Source: Owenia fusiformis (lineage: Eukaryota > Annelida > Polychaeta > Sabellida > Oweniidae). Taken from it: a stretch of 64,000 nt of DNA. The DNA lies in contig CAIIXF020000012.1 of NCBI GenBank assembly GCA_903813345.2, positions 29,708,684-29,772,683 on the forward strand. The letters are read 5' to 3'. The notes under the pieces were generated by a model. The model ran no database searches. It was not told where the DNA came from and worked only from the letters and a program-made list of their open reading frames with translations. The translations under genes were made by a program, and so were the position numbers. Below are positions 44,853-56,411 of the stretch, piece by piece (the first letter of the stretch is position 1; each line of letters starts with the position of its first letter).

Positions 44853-45037
44853 TAGCCCAGGAGGGAGGTTCGATGGGTTCGAACGAAACCCCCCTTGCCT
44901 AAAAATTCTTTCAAAACCATACAGTTTTTCACCATTCTGAGCACTTTTACAGTGATTTTCGCCATTGTTGTCAAAAGTGAACCCCCTGGAATTTTTCAAA
45001 ATGTGAACCCCCTTGGCGAATCCTGGCTACGGGCCTG
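44853..45037. mobile_element. CAGGCCCGTAGCC-type MITE, degraded left end
   Basis: The right end GGCTACGGGCCTG is intact (to 45037); the left end near 44853 (AGCCCAGGAGGGAGG) is damaged. The body ACAGTTTTTCACCATTCTGA ... AAGTGAACCCCC matches the other copies. It lies downstream of the kinase gene. Confidence 0.75.
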
Positions 45038-45039
45038 AA

Positions 45040-46435
45040 CATGTATGCCTTAATCACTTCATATCTCTGTTGAAAAAACTTGAAAATACAGAAAATTGTT
45101 ATTTGGATCATCCCAATAAGTAGAACACTTTTCAGTGTCCTGTAACCTCTGGCCTAATGTTAAATGAACCTATTAATAAGTGAAACATATCCGAAGTGGA
45201 ACACTTTTCGATGTTGACACTTCCCAAAGGTATCTTGGGTGAACCACCTGCACAAGTTTTGCTGTACCTTAGGTTTATAAACTAACAAATAAAGCTGATA
45301 TACAATTAAACCTAATCCTAACAACTCTGGAACTGGTATAAAGTGTTCAGATTAGTAGGTGTTCATATTTCAAGGTTTTATAAACATATAAGTTGATGAG
45401 AGAAAATAAATTTGAGACCAATAAAAAGTATACAGATAACAGAGGTGTTTGGATATACAGGCTTCACTGTACGATGGTGCACATAATCTTATAATACTGC
45501 AATATCAAACAGTCTAAAAATCTATAATACATAAAATGAGCAAAGTTATCACATATATATAAACAATAGGCATTAACATGCAAAATGTCACTACCATTTG
45601 TTATAGACTCTATTTGTTCATGTTGTTACAGACGCTGAATGCCGAACACCAATAGCCGTTCACAAAAAAGTTGGAGACTAAAACAATATGTCAACACTTG
45701 TGGCGGTGACATGAGAAGAATATGTTTAGTAGTTGAACAGTATGTAAGTAGTACATATCAATTAAACAGATCAGTCAATCCATGATAAAATGTAAGTAAA
45801 TATACCCTAAAAAGCTGTATAATGTAAAACATTGTGTATAAAGTAGTTAGAATTATGACATATTCACATGTAAATGAAATGGAAATCTTCAGTACATAAC
45901 ATTTGGTAAAAACTAAATTTCAAAGTAATCAAAAACTCCCACAACGTGTACTGCATTTCAAAATTTAATTGTACATTTATAGAGAACATAAATTGTTTAT
46001 ACATGTAAAAACATGTTTTGATTCAGCATTTGTGTTTTCAGATTGTCCAATACATGTACGTAGCAGAATTGCTTGTCTAAAATCCTCACATTTGTAATTG
46101 TGGGTATTGACCTCAACCTGTTCACAAGTTTAACACTTATGACCAATACGAACTTAATAATGAAAACCCCTTACTTATGGAAAAAACATATCAATTGAAA
46201 AGCTGATATAATGCATCAACCAAAGTCGCTAGTATTGCTGTAAAAGCATCTACATAGTAAGCTAAACTAAAATCACAAATACCAAAGAGACATCTTCTTG
46301 AGAACATACTTGCATATAAATATGTGCAAATATCTAATGCAAGAATTCAACTGAATATCGTCTGCTTCCACTCTAGCTGCTCTGTCTCAAAGCTCAAGTG
46401 AGTCTCTTGTTGAACATTCATGAAATCTTCCACAG
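45040..46435. repeat. Intergenic with dispersed repeat R2 copy; no gene
   Basis: Bases 45570-45690 (GCATTAACATGCAAAATGTC ... GTTACAGACGCTGAATGCCG ... AAAGTTGGAGAC) match 55330-55440 and 56425-56540, a dispersed repeat of about 110 bp. The rest is AT-rich sequence without a supported gene. Confidence 0.5.
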
Positions 46436-46437
46436 CT

Positions 46438-46560
46438 TTAGTGCACTTCTAAGCTTTAGTGTACTTCTAAGCTTTAGTGTACTTCTAAGCTTTAGTGCAC
46501 TTATAAGCTTTAGTGTAAGCTTGTGCCTCTAAACTTGTGCCTCTAAACTTGTGCAACATT
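46438..46560. repeat. 22-bp tandem repeat at the 3' end of the kinase gene
   Basis: About five units of TTCTAAGCTTTAGTGTAC (with GTGCAC variants, 46442-46515), then three units of CTCTAAACTTGTGC. It lies 30-150 bp past the kinase stop codon, therefore probably in the 3'UTR. Confidence 0.75.
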
Positions 46561-46586
46561 CATCAGCCTGAGTGTGTCTTATATAT

Positions 46587-49500
46587 CTATGCAATTGTGC
46601 ACATTTGCATCAGCAGCATCTCCTCGAGTGCATGCGTATCTATAGCAACATCACAAAATGTTAATGTATCCGGCAATTCAGGGATGGAACTCCCAGAGCT
46701 GGAAAGTAGCTCAGAACTATCAGTGGCTATCTGCAAATGTTTCTGTGACGCATAGTCTGTGACATCATCAGAATCTGTGACCTCACAGGGTTCTGCGTCA
46801 CCGCCACCTAGCTGCTTGCTGTGTAGAGGGTGCTTCTGCTGTAGTGCAGGAGGGGGTGGCGGTGCTGCGGGAATACCCTGCAATATATAAGTTGTAATTG
46901 TTGAAATCATCAATTAACTGAGTCTCAAATTGTTATTCAATCTAAATCTATCTATATAATCACAAAGTAAATACGTTGTCATCTGAGTTAACTGAGCCTC
47001 TTATTAATAATTTAAGAAAAATGAATACATGTACTTTAATTTGAAATCATGTTTCATTTTTCTATTTCATCAGAAAATAAACACAAGATTTGTGTGCCGC
47101 AAGACCAACTATAGATAGTATGCATCCACAAAAGCCCTGTGGCACAAGACAAGGACAATATGGCACTTTTCTAAAGTGCAGAAAAAACACTGAAGATTGT
47201 TTTTATTCCTTTGAAACCTGGTAATACTAACTCGGAGAAAATAAAACTTCCCATCTCAATAATTAGTTGTCAAGGAATCAAATGTTAGTGGACTAGCCTA
47301 CATACCTGACGCTTATTATCTTGAACATATGTTTGATGAGGGGGGCCATCCACAGAGTGAAGATCCTGCAAAACAAAACCTTATCATTATCAACAAGATT
47401 TTTGTTACATCATTATTTTGAAATAAAGTGAAATTAAATTAAAAACAATATTATATTAAAAGCATTTAATTTGACTGTTTATATTTATTTACATTTATAT
47501 ATTAATTTAAAATAATTTATAAACATACATTTTTTGAAGTTTTAATTGACACATGAAATCTTATTATTGTCAATAATTAATATAGATAAATAGATGGTAC
47601 ACGTTTGTTCCAACTGGTTCTAACGTCTTGAAAACGTCTTGAAATATTTTGTCTAAATTACAGAGCTTTTGTGTTGCTGAAACTTGGAATGTCAGGCATT
47701 TATTTATAATTCCCATGCATAACGATTGTTTCTGTGACATTGTCAGACAACAAGAAGAAGTTCTAACTGGTTCTAACAATTACAAGTATGCATTATCCAA
47801 AACGTCTTGAAATATTTTGTCTAATTTATTTTATCCAATTTAGCTTTTGTGTTGCTGAAATTTGGTATGTCAGGCATTCATTTATAATTCCCATACAAAG
47901 ACATCAATATTATGCATAACAATTGCTCCTGTGACATTGTCAGACTATGAGAAGAAGCACAATGTGTTTTCAACACTTACCACATCAACATCAGGGAATA
48001 ACTTCTTCCTTACTTCCTCCAAAGTCTTCAACTTCGCTACAATAAAAAAACAAAGTACAATGAAAATGACTTGGTCAACTTTCACAAATTCATAAATGTA
48101 TGTATTCTTTGTTTAAATGGCAGTATTAAATATAAAAGCACACAAGTACGCAAAGTAAACATTTCCAAAATTCATGTTTCCAGTTTCAAAATCCTTAATC
48201 TTCATGTTTAGATGGCAGTTCACCAATTTTCTCTAAAGGGTTGTTATTCATATCTGTCCCATTGGTTTACGTGTAACTGCTATATGCTATTTCAATATCA
48301 TGAGGTTTCGGATACCATTTTCATTGAAATCTAATTTAGAGATTTTTGGAGCAATTTTTACATGTTAAGGTATGCAATTCAACCCACTGAATTCTTCGCT
48401 AGTTAGGGATTTATTGACAGCCCTTATAAGGCAATTAAAGTGCCTTACTTGGTGTGTTTGGTAGTTTAGACTTGATCAGCTTCTCAAAGTCCAGCCTGGA
48501 GGCGAGAGTAATCCCACCTTCTATTATTGTATAGACAATCTGCTTGATATCATTCTGCTGATCTAAACTGAAATCTTGTGTGTACTGAAAAACAGCAATG
48601 GTTATTTTCATAAACATTTAAAAGTCGTAATAATGTTTCAGCAAAGGCCCTGTACCTTATGTAGTATCTACATTCTATATGCACATGTATTTTATCAGAA
48701 ATAAATTAATACATTTAAACCAAATAAATAAAGATTTTTTTGCTAAATTATGGATTTGAAGGCTATAAATAGAGAAAGTGAAGTGTAACTGAGTTTCTGA
48801 CGAAATTCATATACCTCGTTGAGAACTTCCTCTACATTTTCTTTACTCATTTCCATAATGTTGCCGAACATGTATCCAGTGACTAGAGCAATGTAGATGC
48901 GTATAGCGTTCCTCATGTCATCTCTGAAGGCTTGTAGACTTATAGGGTCATCAGGGTCAGTAGACGTGGCACTCCCAAAGTCAATGATCTTAACAGGCAG
49001 ACCCTCCTTGTTCTGTAGTAATACATTACCGGCTGAAAAATAATGGGAAACTACAGTTTGTAGCCCAGGATAATGCAGGCTGGCGATACTCAAGACTAAA
49101 AGAATTGAGGGTGAAACTATTGAAGAAATTGTTGATGGATATATGTTTTAAATATACCCTATTATTTTAGAAAAGATAAAGACTATTGCATGTAAGATCA
49201 TTAATGTGCTCCTGATCATGACTTACTGGGTCATTGATGTCTATGATTATTCCCGATAAGGTTATAGATATGTTAACAAATATTCCTTATCTTAGGTCAT
49301 TAATATGCTTATAATCATTGAGATGTAAATGATTATTCCTGATAAGGTCATTGATATGTAAATGATTATTCCTAATAAGGTCATTGATATGTTAATGATT
49401 ATTCCATAAGGCCATAATATGTAAACAAAAGACCTTATAAGGTCATTGATATGTTTATGATTATTCCTTATAATGATATAATTGCACTCAATCTACGTAC

Positions 49501-51641
49501 ATACCATGCATGTCCTTATGCTGCCATCCCTTAGATTGCATCTGATTAATTGCACTTGTTAACTCATGGATTACGTAGATACTAAAAAATGATTTTAAAT
49601 TCTTGTCTTGAATGTAACCAACATTTTCACAGTCTATCACATCCTGCATGGTAGTTCCTAGAAAAACAATGTTTAAGGATATTACATGTATTGTATATTG
49701 CAGAGTTTTAGAACATGTTATATTTACATATTGTATATTGCAATGTTTTAGAACATATCATATTCACATATTGCAAAAAGTTCAAGAACATGTTATGTTC
49801 ACATATTGTATATTGCAATGTTTTAGAACATATCATATTCACATATTGCAAAAAGTTCAAGAACATGTTATGTTCACATATTGAATATTGCAATATTTCA
49901 AAATGATTATTTTCACATATTGTATATTGCAATGTTTTAGAACATAGATTCACATATTGTATATTGCAATGTTTTAGAACATAGATTCACATATTGTATA
50001 TTGCAATGTTTTAGAACATATTATATTCACATATTGCAAAAAATTCAAGAACATGTTATGTTCACATATTGTGTATTGCCATGTTTAAGAACATAGATTC
50101 ACATATTGTGTATTGCCATGTTTAAGAACATAGATTCATATATTGTATATTGCAATGTTTAAGAACATAGATTCACATATTGTATATCGCAATGTTTAAG
50201 AACATATCATATTCACATATTGTACATGTATATTGCAAAAAGTTCAAGGACATGTTATGTTCACATATTGAATATTGCAATATTTCAAAATAATTATATT
50301 CACATATTGTATATTGCAATGTTTTAGAACATAGATTCACTTATTGTATATTGCAATGTTTTAGAACATAGATGCACATATTGCATATTGCAATGTTTAA
50401 GAACATATCATATTCACATATTGTATATTGCAAAAAGTTCAAGAACATGTTATGTTCACATATTGAATATTGCAATATTTCAAAATGGTTATATTCACAT
50501 ATTGTATATTGCAATGTTTTAGAACATAGATTCACATATTGTATATTGCAATGTTTTAGAACATAGATTCACATATTGTATATTGCAACGTTTTAGAACA
50601 TATCATATTCACATATTGTACACTGTGTTTTACAACATGTTAAAATTGAATACTGTTCAGAACATGATATGTTCACATATCAGTGATCTCACCAGCATTA
50701 AAGCAAGTGGGCGCAGCACCCACCTGAGATTTTGAAAATAGGCTTGCACCCACCTCAAAATCCATTTGCACTCATTTGAAAATAAGAAAAATCATGAAAA
50801 ATTGGCAAATTTTGGCCTGAATTGTGAAAATGAGAATTTTGCACCCACCTGAGAAAAAATCCTGGGGAGATCACTGCATATTGTACATTGCAATATTTCA
50901 GAAAAAGCAAAAATGAGTGAGTAGATGGGAAGGGTTCAATACCTTTGTCTACATGTTCCATTTGCATCTTGACATCATGCCCATCAAGCCAGACTTTATA
51001 CAGAGTAGGTGTGTACCCAGAATCCTCTAAGTCCAGCATGCATTGCACTTCATTTTTATTGAAACTAGCGAAGAATACCTGGAAGGTTACCACATATTTT
51101 TAACTTCATATGCCCTTGAATTAATTGACTTTAATTGACCATTCTTATGGCGTGTTTATACATGTTTTTTGAGTAAGTATATGATATATCCATGGGTGAG
51201 TGTGCCAAATGAGTGAATATATATCATACACTCACAATAATATAAAAAACCACAATATACAGAATTGACAATTATATTAACTTATTGCTAATATTAAAGA
51301 CCAGATAAAAAATATTTTCATCAAATAATTACTTGATCTCAGAGTTTTATCTTTCAAGATAAGATTTTCACATGTTATCAACTCATGCATCTAATGGACA
51401 AACAAGTGGTACGAGACTAGAACCAGTTTACTTAAAAATATCAGGGAATTCATTTCCAACAGATAGAATTATTGAAGAATAGAACTAGAATTCCATTAAT
51501 TTATCTTCATTTCTTAAACAAAAGTATTACTGATTTTTCTGCTGCTGTTTGTCCACCCTTTTCTTTAAGTACAACTTTTCCAAGCATTCCTTCTCCAAGT
51601 ATCTTTGTAAACTCTTCTTTCTGTACGTCATCATCTATGGC
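46587..51641 (-). CDS. Protein kinase with HKDMHAGN catalytic loop (N-terminus not found)
   Basis: Eight exons in transcription order: 51641-51531, 51078-50943, 49657-49505, 49032-48815, 48584-48449, 48036-47981, 47365-47306, 46877-46587 (386 residues, 5' partial). All introns are GT..AG and phases match. Numbering from the first exon: glycine loop GEGMLGKV (16-23), catalytic loop HKDMHAGN (129-136, equivalent to HRDLKxxN), then DFGSA (151-155). These are the active-site elements that bind ATP and carry out phosphotransfer. The lysine of the usual VAIK motif is not evident: the expected strand reads VFFASF (38-43). The tail has a helical region (LDFEKLIKSKL), a PPPPP stretch and an acidic/serine-rich end. 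The HKDMHAGN loop recalls divergent, aminoglycoside-kinase-like or lineage-specific kinases, and I cannot assign a subfamily. The first exon opens in phase 0 on an acceptor, so at least one upstream exon is missing. Confidence 0.82.
49685..50640. repeat. About 36-bp minisatellite in kinase intron 2
   Basis: Roughly 25 units of TTCACATATTGTATATTGCA + ATGTTTTAGAACATA, with recurrent variants: a longer one containing AAAAAGTTCAAGAACATGTT and one with AATATTTCAAAAT. Variants are arranged in higher-order groups. Reading frames on both strands are artefacts. Confidence 0.9.
50681..50876. mobile_element. CAGTGATCTCC-type MITE with 5-bp target duplication
   Basis: Ends CAGTGATCTCACCAG and TGGGGAGATCACTG; exact target duplication CATAT (50676-50680, 50877-50881). 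Body contains GCACCCACCTGAGA near both ends and TTTTGAAAATAGG. It is in kinase intron 2, between the minisatellite and exon 2. Other copies are at 54627 and 59986. Confidence 0.85.
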
Positions 51642-51654
51642 CTGAAGTTACACA

Positions 51655-52087
51655 GAGGAGAAGGCTAAACTACAAATTTTTAATCTGTCCTAAAGTTACA
51701 AAGAGGGAAAATATGAAAAGTGAATAAGGAGGTTAAACTACAATTTTTTAATCTATGACCTGAAGTTACACAGAGGGAAGCCTGAAAAGTCATCTAAGAG
51801 GTTAAACTAAAAAATTTTAATCTGTGAACTGAAGTTACACAGAGGGAAAATGTGGAAAGTAAATAAGGAAGCTCCCTCTCCAAGTATCTTTGTAAACTCC
51901 TCTTTCTGTACGTCATCATCTATGGCCTGAAGTTAAAAAGAGGGAAAATGTTAAAAGTGAATAAGGAGGTTAAACTACAATTTTTTAATCTATGGCCTGA
52001 AGTTACACAGAGGGCAGCCTGAAAAGCCATTTAAGAGGTTAAACTAAAAATTTTAATCTGTGAACTGAAGTTACACAGAGGGAAAAC
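51655..52087 (-). repeat. Tandem repeats of the kinase first-exon acceptor, with a partial exon copy
   Basis: Units of about 65-70 bp repeat the sequence that straddles the exon acceptor (CCTCTGTGTAACTTCAG then GCCATAGAT on the minus strand): true copy near 51641, others near 51755, 51822, 51929, 51993 and 52065. At 51872-51930 the unit also includes some 50 bases of the exon itself (GATGACGTACAGAAAGAGGA ... CTTGGAGAG, minus strand). The array is interrupted by the element at 52088. Confidence 0.82.
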
Positions 52088-53694
52088 CACGGGGTACCAT
52101 CGAATAATTTTGGCAACGTACCGGAGAACGACATTTTACTAAGAAATGGCAATAATTTAGCACAATATATTTTTTAACTAGAGTTCTATTTTGATTTTGA
52201 CAAAAGTAAGTATTCCATGCAATGACTATTTCATTCATGAGTTTGTAGGAATTCTGTTGGAACCCAGTTCTGATCAAGTACGAAGTTATTGAAATCTGCG
52301 CAGACGGACTTTACTCCGAAAGATGGTTTTTCGATTATAACTTTTCACAACATTTAAGTATAGACTTTTGAAAAAAGTACAGAATAGTCCTTATACTTTT
52401 GAATAATTCTGTTATTTCTGATTCACACGACTCTGATTTGTTTAATTAAAAAAAAAATTTAAAAATATTACTTAGGAACGTAACCGGAGCTGGGAACGTA
52501 ACCGGAGCAGATCAGTTGAATTATTTAATCAAAAAAATTAAAATATATGATTTAAAGCACATATACTAATTTAAAAACATACGGGATTGTTCGAATGCGT
52601 ATTTATTACATTTTATTTAAAGAAAAAAATTTATCCATTGTGAAAAATTAAATTTGGTATTTACCATGCATAAGTGCACTTACCTTAGAAAGGCTATCAA
52701 ACATAGAACAATCATTGTATGGAGAATGAAGTGATTAAATGTAGTAAGCAAATAATTCCATTTGATTTCACCCATTGTATTTGTTCAGCGAACTATTAGA
52801 ACCCACTCTGTTATACTAATTTCGTATATATATACTGTTTATACATACATGTATTATACTACTAGGACAACTTCTCTTTTTCAGGGGAAATAAAAACATT
52901 TAAATGCTAGATTATTAAAAAAGTTAGGATACAACGAACTGTATATAGCGTAGGTGTGTTAAGTACTTGTCATGTGCTCGACCAAATCGAATCAACATAT
53001 GCTTTCTGAAATTCTTCACCTAACCCCCCCCCCCTCCATATAAACGTAAGATGTTTAAGTGAGTGCCCGTTTATTGTTTTATGCAAAACCAGTTGTTATC
53101 CATCTTTGTTTCGATAAACCCAGGCGTGGGTCATTAAGCAAGTAAGAAAGTGAATGATTTTTTCTAGTTAAACTACAGAACATTGCTTTTCAGTCGTTAA
53201 TAGACATCAAGTAAGCTGACATATGTGTTTGTAAATAATATATATGCTTTAAATCATATATTTCAACTGATCTGCTCCGGTTACGTTCCCAGCTCCGGTT
53301 ACGTTCCTAAGTAATATTTTTAAAACTTTTTTTAAATTAAACAAATCAGAGTCGTGTGAATCAGAAATAACAGAATTATTCAATAGTATTAGGACTATCC
53401 TGTACTTTTTTCAAAAGTCTATACTTAAATGTTGTAAAAAGTTATAATCGAAAAACCATCTTTCAGAGTAAAGTCTGTCTGCGCCGATTTCAATAACTTC
53501 GTACTTGATCAGAACTGGGTTCCAACAGGATTCCTACAAACTCATGAATGAAATAGTTATTGCATGGAATACTTACTTTTGTCAAAATCAAAATAGAACT
53601 CTAGTTAAAAAATATATTGTGCTAAATTATTGCCATTTCTTAGTAAAATGTCGTTCTCCGGTACGTTGCCCAAATTATTTGATGGTACCCCGTG
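52088..53694. mobile_element. 1.6-kb long-TIR element, CAC termini, 5-bp target duplication
   Basis: Ends CACGGGGTACCATCGAATAA and its near reverse complement; exact target duplication AAAAC (52083-52087, 53695-53699). Removing element and one duplicate restores GGGAAAACATGGAAAGTG, as in sister repeat units. The inverted arms run about 480 bp each. Each contains a direct pair of GGAACGTAACCGGAGC at the arm's inner side. The centre lacks a convincing ORF, so the element is non-autonomous. It sits in the repeat array 5' of the first kinase exon found. Confidence 0.88.
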
Positions 53695-53699
53695 AAAAC

Positions 53700-54290
53700 A
53701 TGGAAAGTGAATAAGGAGGTTAAACTACATATTTTTAATCTGTGGCCTATATTTTCCAGGGACTGAACTACAACAATTTTCCTTATACCTTTCATAATCA
53801 ATTGACTATTTTCTCTATAAATGGAAAAATAGATGGCAGCATGGGTTTTGGTTGGGCCAGAATACATGAAAACATATTACAAGAGTCACTTAATTTATTG
53901 ACGTAATGAATAGTTCCATTTCACTCAACTTAAAACACCATTGGAATGTAACTATATGAGCTTGTTGACACATGGATTGCGATTTATCATTAAAATTGTG
54001 ATCCTTATGATTATGAAAGTAAATGAACTTTTAAAGGATTTTTTTAAAGAAAATGTTGGTCTTTAATGGCTTAAAATGCAGACCCCTAAAAGCTAGACTT
54101 CAACGAGATTTCCGAAGCTTTATGGAAGACTCTATAAGACAAGTAAATATTATGAAGGGGAAAAATAAAACAAAACATGATGAATGTTTTATATAATAGC
54201 CTTTATACTTAATTGTGCAAGTAAATACTACAAAGGGGAACCAATCCCATGTTCAGGTCCAAGTTCCCTTAGCTTTATTATACAGGGTAG
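53700..54290. other. Intergenic; tail of acceptor-repeat array then no feature
   Basis: 53700-53760 resumes the interrupted 65-70-bp repeat. Beyond it I see no gene. Bases 53800-53950 (GAAAAATAGATGGCAGCATG, CACCATTGGAATGTAA) have an inverted, diverged counterpart at about 59020-59170, so another dispersed repeat is present. Confidence 0.4.
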
Positions 54291-54626
54291 CCCAAAAATA
54301 GGGTTTCAGAAAGAGATTGTTGAATAACTAAACCAACTCTTGGACCACCCAGTACATAATTACAAAGTCAATCTGTCACAGTATGATTCATTGCCATGTC
54401 AACCAATATTGACTTAAGTCTGAAGATATCCATAGCATGCTGATAAGAAGTGATCACTGTATGTCAATCAAACTGGTATCTCGATCAGTTTATCAAAATA
54501 GAACACATGTTAGAAGTGTTTCAAGTCCCACAATGTATTTAAATAGTTACAACTTTGAGTCGATATAACCTCAATCTTAAGTTATAGTTCATTATTAATG
54601 AATAAATGCTATGTTAAATATGGCCT

Positions 54627-54775
54627 CAGTGTTCTCCCTAAGATTTTTTCTCAAGTGGGTGCAAAATTCTCATTTTCCGATTCAGTCCAAAATATGCCAG
54701 TTTTACACAATTTTTCTCATTTTCAAGTTGGTGCAAATGAAATTTCAGGTGGGTGCAAGCCTGGGAAGATCACTG
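54627..54775. mobile_element. CAGTGATCTCC-type MITE
   Basis: Ends CAGTGTTCTCCCTAAG and GGGAAGATCACTG, inverted. Flanks GGCCT and GTCTT match at only three of five positions. Body as in the copies at 50681 and 59986 (AAGTGGGTGCAAAATTCTCA). Confidence 0.75.
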
Positions 54776-54877
54776 GTCTTGAATCAATCAATAATATGTT
54801 GCCATGGTTATAGATATTGACTGTTCAAAGTGATATCAAGTCAACCTGAACATGTAAATGGTAACATAAAAGTATTA

Positions 54878-55290
54878 CAGTAAAACCTGTCTAATCCAAG
54901 CACAACTGGGACCAGCAAAGTGTTCAAATTGGCAGATGCCAGCAAAGTGTTCAAATTGGCAGGTGCCAGCAAAGTGTTCAAATTGGCAGATGCCAGCAAA
55001 GTGTTCAAATTGGCAGATGCCAGCAAAGTGTTCAAATTGGCAGATGCCAGCAAAGTGTTCAAATTGGCAGATGCCAGCAGTGTTCAAATTGGCAGATGCC
55101 AGCAAAGTGTTCAAATTGGCAGATGCCAGCAGTGTTCAAATTGGCAGATGCCAGCAAAGTGTTCAAATTGGCAGATGCCAGCAAAGTGTTCAAATTGGCA
55201 GATGCCAGCAGTGTTCAAATTGGCAGATGCCAGCAAAGTGTTCAAATTGGCAGATGCCAGCAAAGTGTTCAAATTGGCAGATGTTAACAT
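54878..55290. repeat. 24/27-bp minisatellite derived from a CAGTAAAACCTGTCT MITE
   Basis: Begins with TACAGTAAAACCTGTCTAAT, the end of the MITE seen intact at 58337. About 14-15 units follow, of two lengths: 27 bp (TGTTCAAATTGGCAGATGCC + AGCAAAG) and 24 bp lacking AAG. It is open in several frames on both strands (KVFKLADAS, ICQFEHFAG), purely because unit lengths are multiples of three. Confidence 0.9.
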
Positions 55291-56411
55291 TACAAGGACC
55301 ATGGAATCACATGGAAATCTATGGCAGATTAATTAAGGCCTTCACATGCAAAAAGTCACCACCTGTCATTTGTTACAGATGCCGAACATCAACTGGTGAC
55401 CAATGCCACAAAATAGTTATGGACTACAGTGTGTCTCAAGAAAATGTTACAGTTGCAAAAAGTTCAACATCTTTCATGATTTTGACTTTTCCCCTAAAAT
55501 ATACTTAGATACCAACAGACCAGCCTTTCTCGAATATATCCACACCATCTGATTAAAAATCTGTCCATGATTGGCTGCACAGGACTGATTTTATAGATGC
55601 ATGTGAAATCTGATTTGCACCAACTTCTCAGTGGTTGGATATGTGGTGATCAATTCTTTTTTGGTGTGAATGCTGTGGACAGTGATATCTTGATATGATC
55701 AATGATTTAGTTGTTTCTTTCCTGGATAGAAATGCAAAATTTCATTGTCAAAGGTTCAATTTCATTACGTATGATGGCAACAGGATGGTGCAAAGGCCTG
55801 TGGCAGATCATTTGGTAGAACTGTTTGGAAATCAGAAGATAGCATTGAATTACCCAATTGATTGGCCCCAAGGGTCATTCCACTTTACAGCCTTGATTTT
55901 TTGAAGGGCCTCTGAAAGCGCTTAACAGCATCACAAACTAACCTAAATGAACTTCAACATTTTATTCTAAAATAATTGATGGAATTAGAGTGACATTACA
56001 ATGCATGTTCGCATGGGCAAGGGTACCTCAGACCCTCAGATCTTCTTTCACATTCAATATGTTGAGGGGACCACATGTTTATGTGGATAGACCTAATGAC
56101 CATTTGTAAGACAAATAGTAAAATTACAGAATGACTCAGTTAAAGGTCAAGCTTCTGCTCAAATAAATTGTTCCTCTTTTGTCATTTGGTCCATCCAATC
56201 ACTTAGAAGTTGGCGCAAGTCAGATTTTACTATGGGACACTAAAAGCTGTCCTGTGGAGCCAATCAAGGACAGATTTTGAATCTGATGGTGTCAAATTAT
56301 TCGAGAAAGATTTGTCTTTTGGTATCCAAAGTATATTTTGGGGGAAAGTCAAAATTATGAAAGATATTGAACTTTTTGTAAGTGTAACATTTTTTTTGAG
56401 ACACTCTGTAT

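Larger units (their letters stand above)
54293..56408 (+). mobile_element. Degenerate mariner-family element with nested insertions
   Basis: The left end CAGGGTAGCCCAAAAATAGG and the right end (reverse complement CAGAGTGTCTCAAAAAAAAT) are imperfect inverted repeats flanked by TA (54291-54292, 56409-56410). Near 55700-55920 the plus strand retains a stop- and frame-broken transposase stretch: QRPVADHLVELFGNQKIALN, then a TALxFF block like the TPLDFFLWG end of this family. A MITE (54627-54775) and a MITE-derived minisatellite (54878-55290) have inserted within it. Confidence 0.65.

Noticed and set aside
49648-50566. Several frames on both strands in the kinase intron
   Set aside because: They are translations of the 36-bp minisatellite.
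54841-55508. Repetitive protein frames such as KVFKLADAS and ICQFEHFAG units
   Set aside because: Unit lengths of 24 and 27 bp are multiples of three, so several frames stay open on both strands. The DNA derives from a MITE and there is no signal peptide or splice support.
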